A DNA stretch of 64,000 nt from CATQHL01 sp965242895 (GTDB taxonomy: Bacteria > Actinomycetota > Acidimicrobiia > Acidimicrobiales > CATQHL01): positions 2,046,001-2,110,000 of the forward strand of contig OZ251507.1 of the NCBI GenBank assembly GCA_965242895.1, in the 5' to 3' direction. Shown one piece after another: positions 59,463 to 64,000 of the stretch. Within the stretch, counting starts at the first letter, position 1; every line of letters starts with the position of its first letter. The notes under the pieces are model-generated. The model saw only the letters and a program-made list of their open reading frames with translations. It ran no database searches and had not been told where the DNA came from. The position numbers were made by a program, and so were the translations under genes.

Positions 59463-60386
59463 TTAGTTCCTTCGCTCAGCTTTTTGGCTAGCACTAATCC
59501 ACAGATTGTTGACGGATATTATGAATTCAGCTATTCTGATGTCAGTGTATTTTGTCAGCCCAGCGTGTTCCCATATAGTCGTAATACTGGGCATACTGGA
59601 CTCATTCTGTAGAACTATTGCTTTGTCAGTAATTATTCCAGCGATCACCCATCCAAAGAGAGTGGGAAAAGTTATTGCTCCCCCCGAAAAACCAACATTA
59701 ACATAACCTCCAACGTAATGCATACTCCGCATTTCTTTGTTTTCTGAGCTAGAATAAGCCGAAATTGGGATTGGTATTGCAATGGGCAGTCCTTCAATTT
59801 CTGAAAACATCAAGTTACTTTCATCTCTGACTAGAGGGAAACCTAAAGCACGACCAAGTGAACCATGAATAAATGTCTCCACACCGTACTTTGGGGACTT
59901 GTGAGTGGACGTTAGTAGATCAGCTGAGCGACATTGCAATACTGCGATATCCTTATCTTCATTATAGCCGACTGTCTCCCACTCAAAAGATTGCCAAGAA
60001 TTGTGTTGCCTAATTTGTGGTTTATAGTCACAGGCAACAGCAACATGATTGGCTGTTATGAGACAGTTCTCGCCGTTAGGACTATAAACTACTCCACTCC
60101 CTATAGGGATAGGACTTGCTGTTTTGTCTTCAGTTTTTTTAGCAAGCCAGCGGACAACGCTAATAATTTGCCTTGGAGGTGCCACTGTGTTGATCATATT
60201 TTCAGAATAGTCGTTCATACTTGCACCATTTGCGTAGCCCATTTCGTATGCACAATATGGACATTTGTGGCGACCTTCTCCAGATTGGTTTTCGGGAAAT
60301 TCTTTAAGTATTGGATCCAGCTGTTTTCTATTAGCAATGTTATGTTGTCCGTGGTGTTTTTGGCAGTCTTTATTATCTGCTAGCAT
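59463..60386 (-). CDS. Trypsin-like serine protease with N-terminal CxxC element
   Basis: A 307-residue cytosolic-looking protein without a signal peptide. The head contains G-R-H-K-C42-P-Y-C45-A-Y-E-M-G-Y, a short metal-knuckle-like CxxC element. The protease domain has I-G-S-G-V-V-Y followed by L-I-T-A-N-H114 (catalytic His), D-K-D146-I-A-V-L (Asp), and V-G-F-S234-G-G-A-I (Ser), a complete triad in the expected order. It lies 55 bases downstream of the Dam gene on the same strand and converges on the nuclease gene with 12 bases between stops. Trypsin-like proteases occur in several defence systems as effectors, so an abortive-infection or activation role is possible but unproven. Confidence 0.8.
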   Translation of the reverse strand: MLADNKDCQKHHGQHNIANRKQLDPILKEFPENQSGEGRHKCPYCAYEMGYANGASMNDYSENMINTVAPPRQIISVVRWLAKKTEDKTASPIPIGSGVVYSPNGENCLITANHVAVACDYKPQIRQHNSWQSFEWETVGYNEDKDIAVLQCRSADLLTSTHKSPKYGVETFIHGSLGRALGFPLVRDESNLMFSEIEGLPIAIPIPISAYSSSENKEMRSMHYVGGYVNVGFSGGAITFPTLFGWVIAGIITDKAIVLQNESSMPSITTIWEHAGLTKYTDIRIAEFIISVNNLWISASQKAERRN

Positions 60387-60441
60387 TTGTTACCTATTCA
60401 ATCTATACTCGGGATTAGTGAAATTCTTGCAGGTGCAAGTA

Positions 60442-61236
60442 CTATGCCACAATTAGTAGTTCTTGTGTTTTACCTCGGCCGTTACCGTTGCAGTTTATGT
60501 GACGTGACGCCGCTACTTCATAAATTGTGAAATCTTTGTAGAGTGCACGAATTAGCTCTGTGTCGCTATTCGAGACAATTACGTTTACTCCAGCATTACG
60601 CCAGTGGTCGCAGGAGTCTCTTAATGCTTCTTGATCTTCCTTGCCGAAACCGTTATCGGTGTAATTTGCGAAGGTCCCATCATAAGGGGGGTCGCAGTAG
60701 ACGAGATCGTTTTTGTGAGGTGTAATCTTTTCGAAAGATTTTACTGACAAATCTGCTTTTTTTAAGATTTTCGCAACGGCTTCGATGTTTGTCTCGTCGC
60801 AGATTGTTGGATTGGAGTGGCTTCCGACTGGGACGTTAAATTCTCCTTGTCTGTTGACGCGGTAGAGGCCGTTGTAGCAAGTCTTGTTAAGGTAGATAAA
60901 ACGTGCCGCTGCTTCAGCGTCTTTTTGTTTATCGTGCCGACTTCTGACACGCTGATAGTAAGCGCGGTTGTGTTTTGCCTCGTGAACTCTTAGTAATTCA
61001 ATCACTTTTCTATGGCTGCGCCTGATGGCTTTGTAAGTGGTAATCAATTCTCGGTTGTAATCTGAAAGATGTGCAGTATCAATGAGACCATTGAGGGCAA
61101 AGAAAACAGCGCCTCCACCGAGGAAGGGTTCCCAGTAGTGGTTGAATGAGTCCGGAATGTGTTTGAGTATTTCCGGAACTAGCGACCGCTTGCCACCTGC
61201 CCACTTGACAAATGGCTGTGCCTTGGCTTCACTCAT
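60442..61236 (-). CDS. DNA adenine methyltransferase, Dam/D12 class
   Basis: A 264-residue N6-adenine methylase. F-V-K-W-A-G-G-K-R near the N-terminus, E-P-F-L-G-G-G-A-V-F (36-45, AdoMet binding) and the catalytic D182-P-P-Y185 give the alpha-class D12 layout; GATC is the usual target in this class. S-N-S-D-T and H-I-N-C-N-G-N-G-R-G near the C-terminus also fit. It is AT-richer than the core genes. With the nearby nuclease it suggests a restriction-modification unit; an orphan methylase is the alternative. Confidence 0.9.
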   Translation of the reverse strand: MSEAKAQPFVKWAGGKRSLVPEILKHIPDSFNHYWEPFLGGGAVFFALNGLIDTAHLSDYNRELITTYKAIRRSHRKVIELLRVHEAKHNRAYYQRVRSRHDKQKDAEAAARFIYLNKTCYNGLYRVNRQGEFNVPVGSHSNPTICDETNIEAVAKILKKADLSVKSFEKITPHKNDLVYCDPPYDGTFANYTDNGFGKEDQEALRDSCDHWRNAGVNVIVSNSDTELIRALYKDFTIYEVAASRHINCNGNGRGKTQELLIVA

Positions 61237-61490
61237 CGTCTTGCTCCTTTTTCACTGATTCGGCAGAGTAGCAGTGTGGTGTGACAGGGGTAGGGATTTT
61301 CTCTGTTGACCTTCACTGCTGCTCGGTGCCGTTGCCGACTTCGCTTGTGCGTTTAGACATCGACGAGACCTCCGCCTGCCTGCCAATTTCATTCTTTGGC
61401 GCGCAAGTTGTTCGAGCACTTGCCTGACATTGAGAAGAGCCTGTTTGGCAACCTCGGCGGATGTATGCAGTTAGACCGCTTGGGCAACCG

Positions 61491-61835
61491 TCAGTCTGAG
61501 AGGCGAGCCCAGATGGCGCCGTCGGTTTCCTGGCATTCGTAGACGGCTATGTCGCCCTTGCGGTCTCGTCTGCCTGCCATGTTTTCCTTCCAGCCTTTGC
61601 CGTCTTGGGTGAAGCGCCAGAAGTGCGCTAGGCACACGATCTCATCTCCTGCTACGGCGCCTTCTACTCCCAGGTGCGACCACTGATGCGGGCAGCGCGC
61701 CTCCATCACGCACGGCTTGCCGCTAGCACCTCTCCAGACCACCAGGTCGATCCCGTCAAGAGTGACCTCGATTACCCCCCCAGGCTTCAGCGTTTCGCTT
61801 TCCGCAACCTTTTCCCAAGTTCCTTGGAATTCCAT
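61491..61835 (-). CDS. Rieske [2Fe-2S] domain protein
   Basis: A 114-residue single-domain Rieske protein. The cluster motif is C-P-H-Q-W-S-H-L-G, then 16 residues after the first C-x-H, C-L-A-H. Such small ferredoxin-like proteins serve as electron carriers for oxygenases or reductases; no partner is adjacent. GC content returns to the core level, and the gene is separated from the Dam gene by 254 bases without a supported feature. Confidence 0.85.
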   Translation of the reverse strand: MEFQGTWEKVAESETLKPGGVIEVTLDGIDLVVWRGASGKPCVMEARCPHQWSHLGVEGAVAGDEIVCLAHFWRFTQDGKGWKENMAGRRDRKGDIAVYECQETDGAIWARLSD

Positions 61836-61976
61836 GTCTCTAGTCTTGTCGCAGGGCTGTTGGCTCCTCCGGCTTTGGCTGCGCCGAGCTCAGCAACTAC
61901 TTTGAGCGGCAAGCCGCACGATGCCGCAAGATTCTGTCAAGCTAGTCCGCAAGGGAGAACTAGCAAAGGAGAAACG

Positions 61977-62288
61977 ATGAAGCCATCAGAGGTAACTGTC
62001 ACCTGTTCAAGCGCCAAAGAAGCTGATGCCATCATGCGAGCGGCCGTGGAGCGGCGCCTGGTGGCGTGCTGTCAGACTTGGCCGATCCGCAGCTGCTATC
62101 GCTGGGAGGGCAAAGTCGAACACGACGAGGAGCATCTGCTGCTGATGAAAACGGCGGAAGAGCACTTCGAGCCCATCTGCGAACTGATCCGCTCCCTCCA
62201 CAGCTACGACCTCCCCTCAATCGTGATGATCCCCCTAGCCGCCACCGGCCCCGGCTACCTAGAGTGGCTGGAGGCGTCGGTAAAGTAG
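61977..62288 (+). CDS. cutA: CutA1-family divalent-ion tolerance protein
   Basis: A 103-residue CutA1 protein, a PII-like trimer linked to metal tolerance. ATG 61977 has AAAGGAG five bases upstream; the longer open frame from 61674 overlaps the Rieske gene and is not conserved. Motifs are V-E-R-R-L-V-A-C-C-Q, S-C-Y-R-W-E-G-K-V-E, L-L-M-K-T and Y-D-L-P-S-I-V-M-I-P-L, all typical. The next gene starts four bases after the stop. Confidence 0.92.
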   Translation: MKPSEVTVTCSSAKEADAIMRAAVERRLVACCQTWPIRSCYRWEGKVEHDEEHLLLMKTAEEHFEPICELIRSLHSYDLPSIVMIPLAATGPGYLEWLEASVK

Positions 62289-62292
62289 GGCT

Positions 62293-62943
62293 GTGTACAA
62301 GGCTTCTCAGCGCATAGAGGAGTTTCTGGTCGCCAACCCGTCTGGCAAACTCACCTTGGCAGTTGGTTTCGCCAGCACCGGCGGCCTGGCCTGGCTGCAG
62401 GAGCGGACTAGAGGTCGCCCAGTCGACCTGTTGATTGGCGACACGAGAGCCACCCGCTTCAGCGAAGGCTCCGAGGAGGGCAGGCGCAAAGCCATTGATC
62501 TTCTGCTCCGCGATGACGTGCAGGTATACGCATGGTTTGCCAACCGACCAGTCCGAAGAGAAGCGCACCTGAAGGTATGGAAGGTAGATGGACATCGGAG
62601 GAGGGGGCGTACGGCGTTGTTAATCGGCTCGGCCAACCTGACCGAAGCCGGACTGCACTACAACTATGAAGCCATGTGCGAAGCCGGGCCAGCCGACATC
62701 AAACAAATCTCCGCACAGCTCGACGAACTATTCCGGCAGGCGTGGAAAGCCAACAAAGAGGGAGTAACTGTAAAGGAGCGCCTGCTGCAGTACATCCGAG
62801 CTGCGGGCGACCAGTCAGAAGAGTTGGAAGCAAGAAGTGGGTGCTTTTCAGCAGTGTTTCAATTGCTGGGTGTGGTCGGCTGCATAGTGGTTGCCGCCTA
62901 TCTTGAGCGGCTCATCAAGTCAATGCGTACTTCTATTAACTAA
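62293..62943 (+). CDS. Phospholipase D-like domain protein with C-terminal membrane helix
   Basis: A 216-residue protein from GTG 62293. One HKD-type half-site is visible: H92-L-K94-V-W, then L-I-G-S-A-N115-L-T-E-A-G-L. The family includes nucleases and phospholipid enzymes that act as dimers when only one motif is present. A hydrophobic segment near residues 185-200 could anchor it. Base composition falls in the last 40 codons, and the stop overlaps the stop of the convergent PIN gene. Role unknown; a defence nuclease is possible. Confidence 0.75.
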   Translation: MYKASQRIEEFLVANPSGKLTLAVGFASTGGLAWLQERTRGRPVDLLIGDTRATRFSEGSEEGRRKAIDLLLRDDVQVYAWFANRPVRREAHLKVWKVDGHRRRGRTALLIGSANLTEAGLHYNYEAMCEAGPADIKQISAQLDELFRQAWKANKEGVTVKERLLQYIRAAGDQSEELEARSGCFSAVFQLLGVVGCIVVAAYLERLIKSMRTSIN

Positions 62944-63464
62944 TTAAAAAGCTTGTTCTCGAGGTTCGCTTTATATATAGATTTGCAGTGAGTCAAGAAG
63001 GTTTTGATGTCAGTGCACTTGATTTCTAGTTGCGAACAAGCATTAACAATCGATTGAAACTTGTGATTAACTTTATCCTCTGTAACAACGCAAGGTATTT
63101 CATCTTGAGCCTTTAGTTGGTGGGCTAGTGCTACGACGTATGGATCAGCGTCTTCGTTTTCTTTAGTATAATCTGTCAATTTAGGACATTTTGATTGAAC
63201 AGTTGCTACAGATTCATAATTAACGTCAACTGAAAATTTAAGATTCTTTCTTATTCCAGTTGCCCAGGCCCCTGGAATGTCAGGATGTTTAAATTCGCTC
63301 AACTCGTTGATCACTTGTTTGGGCATTGCGATTTTCCCACTATTGACCATGTCTTCAAGTAATTTGAATGTTTCCCATTGCTCTGCCAAAGTAACGACTG
63401 ATTTTGTTTCCACAAGTGAAGAAGTATCCAGAATCCAGACGGTTATTTCGTCGAGAGAAAACAT
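62940..63464 (-). CDS. PIN-domain toxin-like RNase, DUF4411 type
   Basis: A 174-residue AT-rich gene. The PIN start W-I-L-D13-T-S-S is followed by a mid-region E-L-S-E-F, by N-E-D-A-D-P-Y-V-V-A-L-A and by V-V-T-E-D-K-V-N, which supply the acidic metal-binding residues. This layout is that of the DUF4411 PIN proteins, which commonly pair with an ImmA/IrrE-type (COG2856) gene as here. The partner lies eight bases upstream on the same strand, the arrangement of a toxin-antitoxin module. Confidence 0.82.
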   Translation of the reverse strand: MFSLDEITVWILDTSSLVETKSVVTLAEQWETFKLLEDMVNSGKIAMPKQVINELSEFKHPDIPGAWATGIRKNLKFSVDVNYESVATVQSKCPKLTDYTKENEDADPYVVALAHQLKAQDEIPCVVTEDKVNHKFQSIVNACSQLEIKCTDIKTFLTHCKSIYKANLENKLFN

Positions 63465-63472
63465 TTTATTTG

Positions 63473-64000
63473 CTAGACAACAAGACTACGAAGTTCAGCA
63501 ATATTTTCGGTATCTAAGCGTAAGTAATCGGTTAGATCACGTTCGTTCAGACGACCGGTTGTTCTGGCTGATAGTAAAGTTGATGTTACACGCTTTCCGT
63601 ATTCTTTTAATCTTTTCTCAGGTGCTCTCTGGCCTGCTCCTCCACCTCCTTTTTGATTCCAATCGTGATTTGCGAATTTTTTTACTAAGTTTGAATATAA
63701 GTTATCGCTGGCCAAGTTAAGTTCTTGAAGACGAAGAGCCATTGCTCTTGTGCTTACACCGAATTGTTTACCCAAAGACCGGGCAATCTCTGGATCTGAT
63801 GTGGGAGTGGAATGTGTTATCCCTTTTTCGCGAGCTAGTGAAATCAAAGGGTTGCTTGGAATTAGAAAAGCCGCTGCAAAGTGTTCGCACCAGCGCTCGA
63901 CATGTGGACTTTGCGATTTTGGAGTGACGAAATCTTGACATGCTGCACTCGATCTCGTCAATAGGTGGGCAAATTCATGAAAAAGTGTGAAGATGCGAGC
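63473..64000 (-). CDS. ImmA/IrrE-family metallopeptidase-like partner of the PIN protein (partial)
   Basis: The frame runs off the window end; a TTG at 63961 is internal, because sequence further upstream in frame reads F-T-L-F-H-E-F-A-H-L-L, the HExxH zinc motif of ImmA/IrrE proteins. Next comes R-W-C-E-H-F-A-A-A-F-L-I-P, and then a C-terminal helical part with F-G-V-S-T-R-A-M-A-L-R-L. The missing N-terminus would probably hold a helix-turn-helix of the XRE type. It would act as the antitoxin or regulator of the PIN gene downstream. Confidence 0.85.
   Translation of the reverse strand, partial: ARIFTLFHEFAHLLTRSSAACQDFVTPKSQSPHVERWCEHFAAAFLIPSNPLISLAREKGITHSTPTSDPEIARSLGKQFGVSTRAMALRLQELNLASDNLYSNLVKKFANHDWNQKGGGGAGQRAPEKRLKEYGKRVTSTLLSARTTGRLNERDLTDYLRLDTENIAELRSLVV

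Noticed and set aside
61237..61490. Possible short gene between Dam and Rieske genes
   Set aside because: A frame with F-E-H-L-P-D-I-E-K-S-L-F-G can be read, but it has no start signal and no family resemblance.

Overview
The window is a high-GC, actinobacterial-type chromosome segment. The order xer – rpsB – tsf – pyrH – frr – cdsA – dxr – rseP – ispG – rimP – nusA – ylxR – infB – (rbfA+truB) – rpsO – pnp – dapB, and later dapA – rnj – ftsK – secA – prfB – ftsE – ftsX, is an actinobacterial core layout. A dehydrogenase at 56.7 kb that closely resembles the mycothiol-dependent formaldehyde dehydrogenase also points to Actinomycetota. I infer a deep, non-mycolate lineage such as Acidimicrobiia, perhaps host-associated or aquatic because of the large RCC1-repeat surface-protein array. 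The lineage is an inference, not read from a marker gene.

Region 1 (1-20.5 kb) is housekeeping: the end of a Xer recombinase, translation (S2, EF-Ts, RRF, RimP, YlxR, IF-2, RbfA/TruB, S15), transcription/RNA decay (NusA, PNPase), UMP kinase, CDP-DAG synthase, two MEP-pathway enzymes (Dxr, IspG) flanking a site-2 protease, and DapB. Most genes are separated by a few bases or overlap, so they read as one or two long operons. Several carry long low-complexity acidic or Pro/Ala/Glu-rich extensions (S2, RseP, NusA, IF-2). RbfA and TruB are one fused protein.

Region 2 (20.5-44.7 kb) is an accessory block lying between dapB and dapA, genes I expect to lie closer together in related actinobacteria. 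It holds, on the minus strand, an SF1 helicase and a 1788-residue exonuclease–DinG–RecQ triple fusion. Divergent from these, on the plus strand, are a 1370-residue exported metzincin-like metalloprotease and five tandem, closely related lipoproteins. Each lipoprotein has a Thr-rich stalk and about 14 RCC1-like repeats with a cysteine pair. The fifth is broken by one extra G in a poly-G tract, and a decayed RCC1 fragment follows it.

Region 3 (44.7-57.8 kb) returns to core genes: SURF1, DapA, RNase J, FtsK, SecA, RF2, FtsE, FtsX, and then the mycothiol-dependent dehydrogenase.

Region 4 (57.8-64 kb) is patchy and partly AT-rich. It has a small Thr-rich lipoprotein, a 59-residue protein, a PD-(D/E)XK nuclease, a trypsin-like protease with a CxxC head, and a Dam-type adenine methylase, together a likely restriction-modification/defence island. 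Then come a GC-rich Rieske protein, CutA and a PLD-like protein, and finally a PIN (DUF4411) toxin with an ImmA/IrrE-type partner running off the window end.

The best candidates for something undescribed are the protease plus RCC1-lipoprotein array with its homopolymer-based switching potential, the exonuclease–DinG–RecQ fusion with its SF1 neighbour, and the nuclease/protease/Dam island. A recurrent pattern of short duplications next to gene ends is also notable.
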